From an uncultured Sphingomonas sp. (GTDB lineage: Bacteria; Pseudomonadota; Alphaproteobacteria; Sphingomonadales; Sphingomonadaceae), in NCBI GenBank assembly GCA_913777325.1, contig CAJYSA010000082.1, positions 1 to 44,787 of the forward strand: a stretch of DNA of 44,787 bases, given 5' to 3'. Below are positions 19,439-27,834 of the stretch, one piece after another. Within the stretch, counting starts at the first letter, position 1; the number at the start of each line of letters is the position of its first letter. Both the position numbers and the translations under genes were made by a program. The notes beneath the pieces were generated by a model, which was given only the letters and a program-made list of their open reading frames with translations, searched no databases and had not been told where the DNA came from.

Positions 19439-19526
19439 CCCGTCATCCCCGCAAAGGCGGTCTGACCTCGCGCTTCTATCGACAGACCTACGCGTCTGGA
19501 TTTCCGCCTGCGCGGGAATGACGGGG
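19439..19526. repeat. Palindromic repeat pair, family B, copy 1 (degenerate)
   Basis: CGTCATCCCCGC plus AAGGCGG (from 19441) pairs with the reverse arm 19497-19523, which starts TGGATTTCCGCC and ends GGAATGACG. The right arm keeps the ATCCA end (as TGGAT); the left arm has lost it. It lies between the convergent PilZ-like and hydrolase genes. Confidence 0.7.
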
Positions 19527-19632
19527 TTTGGTGGTCTGCGGACCTACCGCTTTCTGGTGAGGCAGCGCGCATAGCTGAAGTTGGCTAACGCCGCCCGCCG
19601 TCCCGATTGGGATGGTCGAGTGGGAAAATGGA

Positions 19633-19675
19633 CGCCTTCCCAAAACCCGTTGCAGCCGATCATTTGGGAAAGCCG
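19633..19675. repeat. Stem-loop at the end of the alpha/beta hydrolase gene
   Basis: CGCCTTCCCAAA and TTTGGGAAAGCCG are near-complementary and span the stop codon of the hydrolase gene. The 13-bp TTTGGGAAAGCCG (19663-19675) recurs inverted at 20802-20814 beyond the other end of the gene, and CCTTCCCAAAACCCGTT here resembles CTTTCCCAAAACCTGTT there. It may serve as terminator or be a boundary repeat. Confidence 0.5.
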
Positions 19676-20643
19676 TGTTGCGACCGAACCCTAGCAACAA
19701 GCCTCTCCACCTGATCGCTCACCAATCCGGGATTTTCCTCGGCGATAGGATGATGGTTGTCCCTCGCGACGACCGTTTCGGTGTTCCTCGAAAGGGTCGC
19801 CAGCTTGGCTTGAGCGGCGGGCCATTCGGGTTCGTACTTCTCGGGAACACCCATGCCACCGGGACGGCCATGCTGGATGACGATCAAGGGGCGTGATCCT
19901 AGTGCGCCCGCCACGACCTTCGGGCGCGTGGCCACCGGGGTTTCCTCCCAACGATCTATCGTATCCCGAGCGTAGCTTGGCATGGGCTTCGACCAGACGG
20001 CATCGAATTGCCCACGCAGGTTCGACGGAAGAGCGTCCACCCATTCCGGCACGGCAAAGGGAAGCAACAGCCGGACAGCGCCCATGCGCCATCCCGCCTG
20101 CCAGATGGGGTCCATCATCCGCATCGAGGAGAACTCATCCGGGCTACCGCGAAACCACAGGTCGGGTTCGGAGCCGTCCACCATCACCATGCCCGCCACG
20201 CTGGACGGAAACTGATCGAAGAATGACAGGGCGATCACGTTGCCCCCGGATTCCGGCACGAGGACAAGCGGGGTCGCAAGATGCGCCCTTTGTACGATCT
20301 CCTTCAGATCGCGGACCTGATCGGCAAGCCCCATCGGCTTGGCGGGGGGATCGCTCCAACCAAGACCCGCTCGGTCATAGCTACATACCCTCGTGAACCC
20401 CGCGATCCTGCTCTGTGCGGCATACATCGTCACGGATGGGGTGCCGTCACCCGAGAGAAGAAGGACGGTCGGACTTCCCCGGCCAGCGCACCATAGATGC
20501 AGGCGATGGTCGCCTACCGATACCAATGCGCCGGGGGGCGGGAAACGCGCTGCATCCCGATGCTCGGCCCATCGCTGATACAGAAAGCCAAACACCAGCA
20601 GGACGCCGACGGCGATCCCGATCCGCTTCACAATTTTCACCAC
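19660..20643 (-). CDS. Alpha/beta hydrolase, membrane-anchored, lower-GC gene
   Basis: A 327-residue alpha/beta-hydrolase fold protein. Residues 6-22 form an N-terminal hydrophobic helix. Fold marks are the oxyanion region VLLLSGDGTPSVTMY, CSYDRAGLGWSD, the nucleophile elbow PESGG with Ser132, the acid strand VMVDGSEPD and the late DNHHP histidine. The elbow is unusual: the first Gly of GxSxG is Pro130. The start is GTG. Base composition is lower than in neighbours: two 60-bp lines I counted are 57% G+C, against about 77% in a line of the adjoining ATPase gene. Together with flanking repeats this suggests acquisition. Substrate unknown. Confidence 0.8.
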   Translation of the reverse strand: MVKIVKRIGIAVGVLLVFGFLYQRWAEHRDAARFPPPGALVSVGDHRLHLWCAGRGSPTVLLLSGDGTPSVTMYAAQSRIAGFTRVCSYDRAGLGWSDPPAKPMGLADQVRDLKEIVQRAHLATPLVLVPESGGNVIALSFFDQFPSSVAGMVMVDGSEPDLWFRGSPDEFSSMRMMDPIWQAGWRMGAVRLLLPFAVPEWVDALPSNLRGQFDAVWSKPMPSYARDTIDRWEETPVATRPKVVAGALGSRPLIVIQHGRPGGMGVPEKYEPEWPAAQAKLATLSRNTETVVARDNHHPIAEENPGLVSDQVERLVARVRSQHGFPK

Positions 20644-20974
20644 CGCCCCCCGTGCGCCATCATAAATGATCGCTCAAGTGCCTGCATGATCGGGGATCGT
20701 GGCGGCAATGCGGACTTGCCGGGGCGAGTAAGACTTTCCCGGAAAGGAACCCATAGCGGGAAGGTGGTCCTGCTGCTCGCGCCGACAGGCGACCGTAGCA
20801 TCGGCTTTCCCAAAACCTGTTCCCGATTGCTCTTTCCCGAAATTGGCCTTCGAGGATGGGGAAACGGGAATGACCGGGCTAAACGAATGGCCGCTATCGG
20901 GAGCCAGGATTGCTCGCCTGAACGACCGGGTCTGGGCGGAACCGGGCGCACTAAGTGACGTCCCTGTCCTCACC
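20644..20974. other. 331-bp gap rich in TTCCCG/CGGGAA motifs
   Basis: No convincing gene. The sequence holds many short TTCCC or GGGAA motifs in both directions (about 20735-20755, 20807-20850 and 20858-20880) and an inverted copy of the 13-bp TTTGGGAAAGCCG found at the other end of the hydrolase gene (20802-20814). The composition is like that of the hydrolase gene (60% G+C in one 60-bp line counted). Open frames here are short and lack family features. It may be remnant repeat or mobile DNA. Confidence 0.5.
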
Positions 20975-22435
20975 TCACGCCGCTTCGGCTGGCCCCGTCG
21001 TCCATCCCAGATGCGGGATCGTGATCGATCGCTTGCCGCCCATGTCGGTGCGGGTCACGAACAGGTCGCGGCTCTCGATATAGCCGATCAGCCGCTTCAC
21101 CCGCCCGATCGAGCTGGTGCCATAGGTGTCGGCGATCGCGACGTCCGAGGGGCAGGGGGCGCCGTCGCGCGCGGCCTTCGCGACCAGCAGGAACGCGCCG
21201 AGCATGTCGTCGGGCAGTCCGCCCGCCAGCGCCAGCACGCTCGCCCATTCCTCGGCATGCGGATCGAAGATCCCGGCCCGCGCGCACGACAGGCGGCGGC
21301 TGAACGCCGGCAGGTCCAGCGCGGGCTTGGCGATCCCGGCCATGCGGCAGCGGACCTGGAAATCCTGGAACAGCACCGCCGCCGGTCGCCCGGCGCTCTC
21401 GCCATCGGTGACGATCGCGCGCAGCACCTCGGCGTATACCGCCTCGACCTCTTCCTCGTTGCGGTCGGGCAGCGACGGCGCGGGGACGGCGGGCGCGGGC
21501 GCCTCGATATCGGACAGCAATTCCTCGGCGGGCACGCGGCGCGGGCGCGGGTCGAAGGTCATCGGCAGCGTCGGCGCCGCCTCCGGCGTCACGTCGAGCA
21601 AGGATTGCAGATCGACCGAGTCGGCCTGCGGCAGCGGCACCAGCTTGGGGCTGCCGCTGCGCGCCTGCGTTTCGACCGCGCCGATCTTCACCGTGATCGG
21701 GCGCCGCGACACCGCCGGCCCCAGCGCCATGAACGTGCCGCGTGCCAGATCGCGGATCGTCTCCGCCTGCCGCCGCTCCATGCCCAGCAGGTCGGCGGCG
21801 CGCGCCATGTCGATGTCGAGGAAGGTGCGCCCCATCAGGAAGTTGCTGGCCTCCGCCGCGACGTTCTTGGCCAGCTTCGCCAGCCGCTGCGTCGCGATCA
21901 CGCCCGCCAGCCCACGCTTGCGCCCGCGACACATCAGGTTGGTCATCGCCGACAGCGAGGCGCGGCGGACCTCCTCGGCCACTTCGCCCCCGGTGGTGGG
22001 CGCGAACAATTGCGCCTCGTCCACCACCACCAGCGCGGGATACCAATGTTCGCGCGGCGCATCGAACAGCGCGTTCAGAAATCCGGCGGCGCAGCGCATC
22101 TGCCCCTCGGCCTCCAGCCCCTCCAGGCTCAGCACCACGCTGGCGCGATGTTCGCGCAGGCGGGCGGCGATTCGCGCCAGCTCGCGCTCGGCATAATCCG
22201 CGCCCTCGATCACGACATGGCCGTAGCGGTCGGACAGGGTGACGAAATCGCCCTCGGGGTCGATCACCACCTGCTGCACCTGCCCCGCGCTGCGTTCGAG
22301 CAGGCGGCGCAGCAGGTGCGACTTGCCGGACCCGGAATTGCCCTGCACGAGCAATCGGGTGGCGAGCAATTCTTCGAGGTCCATGGTCACGGGCGCGCCG
22401 CGCTCGTCGTGCCCCATGTCTACGCTGACGGTCAT
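20975..22435 (-). CDS. HerA-like/DUF87 ATPase
   Basis: A 486-residue P-loop ATPase of the HerA/FtsK-related DUF87 group. Walker A is GNSGSGKS (32-39), followed by a VVIDPEGDF strand typical of HerA; Walker B is LVVVDEAQLF with Asp139-Glu140. GRKRGLAGVIATQRLAKLAK is the sensor/arginine-rich segment. The C-terminal region (about 250-486) has an acidic-Pro linker and a winged-helix-like segment, DTYGTSSIGRVKRLIGYIE. Proteins of this kind occur singly in sphingomonads without the NurA nuclease; no nurA is seen here. Role unknown, probably DNA-associated. Confidence 0.8.
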   Translation of the reverse strand: MTVSVDMGHDERGAPVTMDLEELLATRLLVQGNSGSGKSHLLRRLLERSAGQVQQVVIDPEGDFVTLSDRYGHVVIEGADYAERELARIAARLREHRASVVLSLEGLEAEGQMRCAAGFLNALFDAPREHWYPALVVVDEAQLFAPTTGGEVAEEVRRASLSAMTNLMCRGRKRGLAGVIATQRLAKLAKNVAAEASNFLMGRTFLDIDMARAADLLGMERRQAETIRDLARGTFMALGPAVSRRPITVKIGAVETQARSGSPKLVPLPQADSVDLQSLLDVTPEAAPTLPMTFDPRPRRVPAEELLSDIEAPAPAVPAPSLPDRNEEEVEAVYAEVLRAIVTDGESAGRPAAVLFQDFQVRCRMAGIAKPALDLPAFSRRLSCARAGIFDPHAEEWASVLALAGGLPDDMLGAFLLVAKAARDGAPCPSDVAIADTYGTSSIGRVKRLIGYIESRDLFVTRTDMGGKRSITIPHLGWTTGPAEAA

Positions 22436-22532
22436 GATCGCGCCCCGTGTGGCCGATCAGGGGCGGGTTGAGCAAGCGCTTTGCGTGCGGCGGGCGCGCG
22501 GCTAGAGCGCGGCACACGAAAGGAGCCGTCGC

Positions 22533-23075
22533 ATGGCACACCGTCAACCGATCGCCGATCTCGCGCTGCGCCTGCTCGGCAAGCCGCAGCACTCGCTGGA
22601 TGCCGAAGAGCGGCGCGTCCTGGACATGATGGACGCGGGCACCACCGTCAGCCGCGATGCCGCCGACGAGGCCGATCTGCGGGCCAGCTTCGGCGACCGG
22701 CTGGCGGACAAGGTGGCGGCGGTCGGCGGGTCATGGGGCTTCATCATCGCCTTCACGGTGGTGCTGCTCGGCTGGATGCTGCTCAACACCGACGTGCTCG
22801 CGCATTTCGGGATGCAGTTCGATCCGTATCCCTACATCTTCCTGAACCTGATGCTGTCGACGCTGGCGGCGGTGCAGGCGCCGGTCATCATGATGAGCCA
22901 GAACCGCCAGGCCGCGAAGGACCGGCTGGCCGCCAGCCTCGACTATGAGACCAATCTGCGCGCCGAGCTCGAGATATTGCGGCTCCACGAAAAGCTCGAC
23001 CTGATCGTGGCGGAACGGCTGGCGACGCTGGAGGCGAAAATCGACCGCTTGGCGAATGGGGGCGGCACGGCCTAA
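22533..23075 (+). CDS. DUF1003 family membrane protein
   Basis: A 180-residue inner-membrane protein. The DUF1003 core has two hydrophobic helices: [17 protein letters not shown] (about 69-85) and [19 protein letters not shown] (about 103-121), joined by a short loop with [10 protein letters not shown]. It then has the family motif [11 protein letters not shown] and a C-terminal helical region with [10 protein letters not shown]. Function unknown. An AAAGGAG ribosome binding site precedes the ATG. Confidence 0.9.
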   Translation: MAHRQPIADLALRLLGKPQHSLDAEERRVLDMMDAGTTVSRDAADEADLRASFGDRLADKVAAVGGSWGFIIAFTVVLLGWMLLNTDVLAHFGMQFDPYPYIFLNLMLSTLAAVQAPVIMMSQNRQAAKDRLAASLDYETNLRAELEILRLHEKLDLIVAERLATLEAKIDRLANGGGTA

Positions 23076-23104
23076 AGGCGGGGGATTATCCGTCAGAGGC
23101 GATC

Positions 23105-23848
23105 ATGGCAGGCCATTCCAAGTTCAAGAACATCATGCACCGCAAGGGCGCGCAGGATAAGAAGCGCTCCGGCATGTTCTCCAAGCTCAGCCGCGAAATC
23201 ACCGTGGCGGCCAAGATGGGGATGCCCGATCCCGACATGAACCCGCGCCTGCGCGCCGCGGTGAACGCCGCCAAGGCGCAGTCGATGCCCAAGGACAATA
23301 TCCAGCGCGCGATCGACAAGGCGTCGAAGGGCGATACCGAGAATTACGAGGAGATCCGCTACGAGGGCTTCGGCCCGGGCGGGGTCAGCCTGATCATCGA
23401 GGCGCTGTCCGACAACCGCAACCGCACCGCGACCAACGTGCGCACCGCGGTGTCCAAGAACGGCGGCAACCTGGGCGCGAGCGGATCGGTCAGCCACGGC
23501 TTCGACCGGATGGGCCTCATCAACTATCCCGCGAGCGCCGGCGACGCCGAAAAGGTGTTCGAGGCAGCGCTGGAGGCCGGTGCCGAGGACGTGACGTCGA
23601 GCGAGGATGGCCACGAAATCTGGACCGAACAGGCGTCGCTCCACGAAGTCGCCAAGGCGCTGGAGCCGGTGCTGGGCGAGGCCGAGGGCGCGAAGCTGGC
23701 GTGGCGCCCGCAGACGATGGTCGAGGTGACCGAGGCGGATGCGGCGACGCTGTTCAAGCTGATCGACGCGCTGGACGACGACGACGACGTGCAGACGGTG
23801 TGGGGCAATTACGAAGTGTCCGACGAGGTGATGGCGAAGCTGGGGTGA
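23105..23848 (+). CDS. yebC: YebC/PmpR family regulator (TACO1-like)
   Basis: A 247-residue protein of the YebC family, described in different bacteria as a DNA-binding regulator or as a factor that helps ribosomes through proline stretches. The family start [18 protein letters not shown] is present, as are [34 protein letters not shown] and the [14 protein letters not shown] loop. It commonly lies upstream of ruvC; here a nuclease cassette with inverted repeats separates the two. Confidence 0.96.
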   Translation: MAGHSKFKNIMHRKGAQDKKRSGMFSKLSREITVAAKMGMPDPDMNPRLRAAVNAAKAQSMPKDNIQRAIDKASKGDTENYEEIRYEGFGPGGVSLIIEALSDNRNRTATNVRTAVSKNGGNLGASGSVSHGFDRMGLINYPASAGDAEKVFEAALEAGAEDVTSSEDGHEIWTEQASLHEVAKALEPVLGEAEGAKLAWRPQTMVEVTEADAATLFKLIDALDDDDDVQTVWGNYEVSDEVMAKLG

Positions 23849-23874
23849 TGCAGGGGCGGGGGTGGCGATTTAAA

Positions 23875-23909
23875 AGCCCCTCCCCTTGAGGGGAGGGGTT
23901 GGGGTGGGG
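23875..23909 (+). repeat. Inverted repeat C, left copy
   Basis: A 35-bp G/C-homopolymer-rich element beginning AGCCCCTCCCCTTGAGGGGA and ending GGGTTGGGGTGGGG. It contains its own hairpin (CCCCTCCCC/GGGGAGGGG). The right copy at 24269-24303 is its reverse complement with 33 of 35 matches. It sits 26 bp after yebC and directly before the ATG of the DUF559 gene, where it supplies the purine-rich ribosome binding stretch. Confidence 0.9.
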
Positions 23910-23911
23910 GA

Positions 23912-24313
23912 ATGACGAGCGAGACTGAATTGCTGGCGCGCGCCGCGGAAATGCGCCGCAATCCTACAGAGTGGGAGAAGCGGCTCTGGCGCGAACTCTC
24001 CGGCACGAAGCTCGGCCATAAATTCCGACGCCAGCACGTTATCGCCCCTTACATCGCCGACTTCTTCTGCCCGGCGAAAGGAGTGATCGTGGAGGTCGAT
24101 GGCGACACGCACGATCCGGTGGCGGACATGATGCGCGACCGCTTCACTGCCAAAAAAGGCTTCCGCACCCTGCGCTTCTCGAACTTGGACATTCGCGAGA
24201 ACATGGAAGGCGTCCTGCTCACGATCGTCCACACGCTCCAAGCCACGCCCGATCGCTGGTCCGGCCTGCCCCACCCCAACCCCTCCCCTGAAAGGGAGGG
24301 GCTTGCGCGATGA
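23912..24313 (+). CDS. DUF559 endonuclease-like protein in an inverted-repeat cassette
   Basis: A 133-residue protein of the DUF559 family, related to Vsr/PD-(D/E)xK nucleases. Visible marks: [31 protein letters not shown] with Asp50, [11 protein letters not shown] with Glu61, Asp63 and His67, and [17 protein letters not shown]. It should be a cytoplasmic DNA endonuclease-fold protein; no activity is established for the family. The last 15 residues ([15 protein letters not shown]) are encoded by the right inverted repeat and are not part of the fold. The stop overlaps the ruvC start by 4 bp (ATGA). G+C of one 60-bp line is 62%, below the neighbours. Confidence 0.88.
   Translation: MTSETELLARAAEMRRNPTEWEKRLWRELSGTKLGHKFRRQHVIAPYIADFFCPAKGVIVEVDGDTHDPVADMMRDRFTAKKGFRTLRFSNLDIRENMEGVLLTIVHTLQATPDRWSGLPHPNPSPEREGLAR
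24269..24303 (-). repeat. Inverted repeat C, right copy
   Basis: Reverse complement of the left copy with two substitutions. It codes for the C-terminus of the DUF559 protein and contains GGGAGGGG (24294-24301), which lies 8 nt before the ruvC ATG and is the only visible ribosome binding site for ruvC. Confidence 0.9.
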
Positions 24314-24816
24314 TCATTCTCGGCCTCGATCCCGGCCTCGGCACGACCGGCTGGGGCGTCATCCGCGCCGAGGGCAACCGCCTCAGCCACGTCGGCAACG
24401 GCCAGATCCGCACCGACCCGTCGATGCAGCTGCCGCGACGGCTCGCGAACCTCTACTCGGCGTTGATCGACGTCATCCGCGCCGAGCGCCCCGACGAGGC
24501 GGCGGTCGAGGAAGTGCTGGGCAACACCAACGCGCAATCGACGCTGAAGCTGGGGCAGGCGCGCGGCGTCGTGCTGCTGGCGGCGAGCGGCGCGGGGCTG
24601 ACGATCGGGGAGTACCACCCCTCGACCGTCAAGAAGGCGGTCGTCGGCACTGGCGGCGCGGAGAAGCGGCAGATTCAGGCGATGATGGCGGTGCTGCTGC
24701 CCGGCGCGAAGCTGGCCGGGCCGGATGCGGCGGACGCGCTGGCGGTCGCGATCTGCCACGCGCACCATGTCGCGAGCGCGCAGGGGATGATGCGCCGCGC
24801 GCGGGCGGGGGCGTAG
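24310..24816 (+). CDS. ruvC: Crossover junction endodeoxyribonuclease RuvC
   Basis: RuvC resolves Holliday junctions with RuvAB during recombination repair. At 168 residues it has the usual size. The catalytic acids are Asp7 ([12 protein letters not shown]), Glu67 ([13 protein letters not shown]), Asp139 and Asp142 ([16 protein letters not shown]). [17 protein letters not shown] is the conserved DNA-contact region. The ribosome binding site comes from the right inverted repeat of the DUF559 cassette. ruvA and ruvB do not follow; a palindromic repeat and a convergent gene lie downstream. Confidence 0.97.
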   Translation: MIILGLDPGLGTTGWGVIRAEGNRLSHVGNGQIRTDPSMQLPRRLANLYSALIDVIRAERPDEAAVEEVLGNTNAQSTLKLGQARGVVLLAASGAGLTIGEYHPSTVKKAVVGTGGAEKRQIQAMMAVLLPGAKLAGPDAADALAVAICHAHHVASAQGMMRRARAGA

Positions 24817-24865
24817 AGCCGGCCACCGACATTCGCGTGGGGTACGACCTCTGTCGAACTCCGTT

Positions 24866-24959
24866 CGTCATCCCGGCGTAGGCCGGGATCCACGCCACCG
24901 CAGGAACCGACGCCGGCAATATTGCGGATAGGTGGACCCCGTTTGCGCCGGAGATGACG
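24866..24959. repeat. Palindromic repeat pair, family B, copy 2
   Basis: The left arm (24866-24892) starts CGTCATCCCGGCGTAGG and ends CGGGATCCA. The right arm (24933-24959) is TGGACCCCG...CCGGAGATGACG, its approximate reverse complement. The centre is 40 bp. Each arm has an inner hairpin (CCCGG/CCGGG). It is placed between the convergent ruvC and the secreted hypothetical gene. Confidence 0.8.
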
Positions 24960-24968
24960 GGGCGGAGG

Positions 24969-25430
24969 TCAGGGCCGCAACATCAGCCCCTCGGTTTCGA
25001 CGATGCGGATCGTATGGACCAGATGGTCCTCGCCAAAGGCGTAACGGACCGCGCGCGTTCGCGGACGCGCATCCGAGAACGCGCCAGGCGGCACGTCGGA
25101 ATGATCGTCATACTGGTCCAGCACGAGGATCGAGTCCCACCCCAGCGTGTAGGAAAGCACGCGGCGGTCCAGCTTGCCCAGCCGGTGCCGTTCCGTCGCC
25201 ACCCACGCGGCCTTGTCGCGCGCGACCGTCTCGCCGTTGACGGTGACGGTCAGGTCGGGGGCGAGATCGGCGACAGAGGCATCGAACGTCGTCGCGGTCG
25301 CGGTCGGCACGACACGCTTGACGCTCGCCATGATATAGTCGGGTGGAGGTGGGCCGGGGGAGGCGAACGACGCCCCGCCGCTCATCAGCGACACCGCGGC
25401 AACCACCCATCGCCCGCGACCGATCCTCAT
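24969..25430 (-). CDS. Secreted hypothetical protein
   Basis: A 153-residue protein with a signal peptide: MRIGRGRWVVAAVSLMSGGASFA, cut near 23. The mature part has strands LTVTVNGETVARDKAAWVAT and SYTLGWDSILVLDQYDD and ends TIRIVETEGLMLRP, a pattern that suggests an NTF2/SnoaL-like beta fold, though no motif decides this. The ATG at 25430 is chosen because a start at 25457 places an Arg-rich tail before the signal. Probably periplasmic; function unknown. Confidence 0.65.
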   Translation of the reverse strand: MRIGRGRWVVAAVSLMSGGASFASPGPPPPDYIMASVKRVVPTATATTFDASVADLAPDLTVTVNGETVARDKAAWVATERHRLGKLDRRVLSYTLGWDSILVLDQYDDHSDVPPGAFSDARPRTRAVRYAFGEDHLVHTIRIVETEGLMLRP

Positions 25431-25517
25431 GACCGCCGTCCTTCGTCTGACATGCAACCGGCCCGATCATGAGCCACCGCCAGACGTCCGGCAACAGCGC
25501 GGTCGCTTACGCGCACC

Positions 25518-27791
25518 TCAGCGCGCAATTCCCCCCGCCGCCAGCACCGCCAGCGTTACCAGATCGCCCGCCGTGGACGTCATCGGCGCGATCTGCACCG
25601 GCTTTTCCATGCCGACCAGCATCGGGCCGATCATGTCGTCGCCGCCGAGTTCGCGCAGCAGCTTGGCGGAGATGTTGGCCGATTGCAGCCCCGGCATCAC
25701 CAGCACGTTGGCCGGGCCGGACAGCCGCGCGAACGGGAAGTTCTTCAGCTGGCGCGGGTTCAGCGCCACGTCGGGCGCCATCTCGCCTTCATATTCGAAC
25801 CCGACCTTGCGATCGTCGAGCACCTTCACCGCGCCACGGATGTTGTCGAGCCACTGGCCCGCCGGGTTGCCGAACGTCGAATAGCTGAGGAACGCCACAC
25901 GCGGTTCCTGGCCCAGCCGGCGTGCGACGGCGGCGGTCTGCTCGGCGATATCCGCCAGTTCCTCGGCGGTCGGGCGCTCGTTGACGGTGGTGTCGGCGAT
26001 GAAGACGGTGTGCGACTGGCCGACCAGCACGTGGATGCCGAAGGCGGTGCGGCCCGGCGCGGGGTCGATCACGCGCTTGATCTCGCGCATCGACTGCGCG
26101 AACGGGCGCGTCACGCCGGTGATCATCGCGTCCGCTTCGCCGAGCTGGAGCAGCACCGAGCCGAAGATGTTGCGATCCTGGTTGATCATCCGCTCGACCT
26201 CGCGGCGCAGGAAGCCGCGACGTTGCAGACGCTCGTAGAGGAAGTCGACCATGCGCGGCACCAGCGGCGAGACGCGGCTGTTGTGCAGCTCATACTCTTC
26301 CGGATTGGCGATGCCCAGCGCGCGCAGCTTGTCGTACACGTCCTCGCGCCCGACCAGCACCGGCGTGCCGTAGCCGCCTTCCTTGAACGCGATCGCCGCG
26401 CGCAGCACGACTTCCTCTTCGCCTTCCGCGAACAGCACGCGCTTCGGGTTCGCCTTGGCGCCCTCATAGGCGAGGCTCAGCACCGAGGTGGTCGGGTTCA
26501 GCCGCGCGCGCAGCGCCGCCGCATAGGCGGTCATGTCAAGGATCGGCTTGGTCGCGACCCCCGAGTCCATCGCCGCCTTGGCGACGGCGGCGGGAACGAT
26601 CTCCATCAGGCGCGGGTCGAACGGCGACGGGATGATATATTCCGGACCGAAGCTGTGCTGCACGCCGTAGGCGATCGCGACTTCCTCGGGCACGCGCTGC
26701 CGCGCCAGTTCGGCGATCGCATTGGCGGCGGCGATCTTCATCGCGTCGTTGATACCCGTGGCGCGCACGTCGAGCGCGCCGCGGAAGATGAACGGGAAGC
26801 AGATCACGTTGTTGACCTGGTTCGGATAGTCCGAGCGCCCGGTCGCGACGATCGCGTCGGGGCGCGCCGCCTTGGCCAGTTCGGGGCGGATCTCCGGCTC
26901 CGGATTGGCCATCGCGAAGATGATCGGGGCGGGCGCCATGTCGACCACCATCTCGGGCTTCAGCGCGCCCGCCGCCGACAGGCCCAGGAACACGTCGGCG
27001 CCGTGCAGCGCCTCGGTCAGCGTGCGGCGATCGGTGTTGGCGGCATGCGCCGACTGCCACTGGTTCACGTCGTCGCGACCCTGGTAGATCACGCCGGTGC
27101 GGTCGCAGATCAGCACATTGTCGTGCCGCACGCCCATCGCCTTGATCAGCTCGGTGCACGCGATCGCCGCCGCGCCCGCGCCGTTCACGACGACCTTGAT
27201 CTCCGACAGCTTGCGCCCGGTCAGCAGGCAGGCGTTGATGACCCCGGCGGCGCAGATGATCGCGGTGCCGTGCTGGTCGTCATGGAAGACCGGGATGTTC
27301 ATCCGCTCGCGCAGCGTCTGCTCGATGATGAAGCATTCCGGCGCCTTGATATCCTCGAGGTTGATGCCGCCGAACGTCGGCTCCATCAGCTCGACCGCGT
27401 CGATGATCCGGTCGACGTCCTCGCTCTTCAGCTCGATGTCGATCGAATCGACGTCGGCGAAGCGCTTGAAGAGGACCGCCTTGCCCTCCATCACCGGCTT
27501 GCCGGCCAGCGCGCCGAGGTTGCCCATGCCCAGGATCGCGGTGCCGTTCGAGATGACGGCGACCAGATTGCCCTTCGCGGTGTAATCGTAAGCCGTTGAC
27601 GGATCGTCGGCGATCGCCTGCACCGGGATCGCGACGCCCGGCGAATAGGCCAGCGCCAGGTCGCGCTGCGACGCCATCGGCTTGGACGGGACGATCTCGA
27701 TCTTGCCCGGGCGCCCTTCGGAGTGAAACAATAATGCTTCGCGCTCGAACTGGACGTTGCGCTCGTCGGGCTGGGTGCGATCGTCGGTCAT
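25518..27791 (-). CDS. maeB: NADP-dependent malic enzyme with C-terminal phosphotransacetylase-like domain
   Basis: A 757-residue MaeB-type enzyme that decarboxylates malate to pyruvate with NADP. The N-terminal malic domain holds LALAYSPGVA, FHDDQHGTAIICAAG (metal ligand Asp) and the Rossmann loop VVNGAGAAAIAC. A region with PNQVNNVICFPFIFRGALD follows. The C-terminal part (about 430-757) is phosphotransacetylase-like (RVLFAEGEEEVVLRAA, LSYSTFGNP and VMPGLQSANIS); in such proteins this part is not catalytic but mediates regulation and oligomerisation. It links the TCA cycle with pyruvate, next to the pyk function. Confidence 0.96.
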   Translation of the reverse strand: MTDDRTQPDERNVQFEREALLFHSEGRPGKIEIVPSKPMASQRDLALAYSPGVAIPVQAIADDPSTAYDYTAKGNLVAVISNGTAILGMGNLGALAGKPVMEGKAVLFKRFADVDSIDIELKSEDVDRIIDAVELMEPTFGGINLEDIKAPECFIIEQTLRERMNIPVFHDDQHGTAIICAAGVINACLLTGRKLSEIKVVVNGAGAAAIACTELIKAMGVRHDNVLICDRTGVIYQGRDDVNQWQSAHAANTDRRTLTEALHGADVFLGLSAAGALKPEMVVDMAPAPIIFAMANPEPEIRPELAKAARPDAIVATGRSDYPNQVNNVICFPFIFRGALDVRATGINDAMKIAAANAIAELARQRVPEEVAIAYGVQHSFGPEYIIPSPFDPRLMEIVPAAVAKAAMDSGVATKPILDMTAYAAALRARLNPTTSVLSLAYEGAKANPKRVLFAEGEEEVVLRAAIAFKEGGYGTPVLVGREDVYDKLRALGIANPEEYELHNSRVSPLVPRMVDFLYERLQRRGFLRREVERMINQDRNIFGSVLLQLGEADAMITGVTRPFAQSMREIKRVIDPAPGRTAFGIHVLVGQSHTVFIADTTVNERPTAEELADIAEQTAAVARRLGQEPRVAFLSYSTFGNPAGQWLDNIRGAVKVLDDRKVGFEYEGEMAPDVALNPRQLKNFPFARLSGPANVLVMPGLQSANISAKLLRELGGDDMIGPMLVGMEKPVQIAPMTSTAGDLVTLAVLAAGGIAR

Positions 27792-27834
27792 GGCGACAGC
27801 CCTTACGGAATGCGCGGGCGGTTGGGAATATCTG

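Noticed and set aside
23875-24303. Classical insertion sequence with terminal inverted repeats
   Set aside because: No transposase domain; the only gene is a DUF559 nuclease and no target duplication is visible at the edges.
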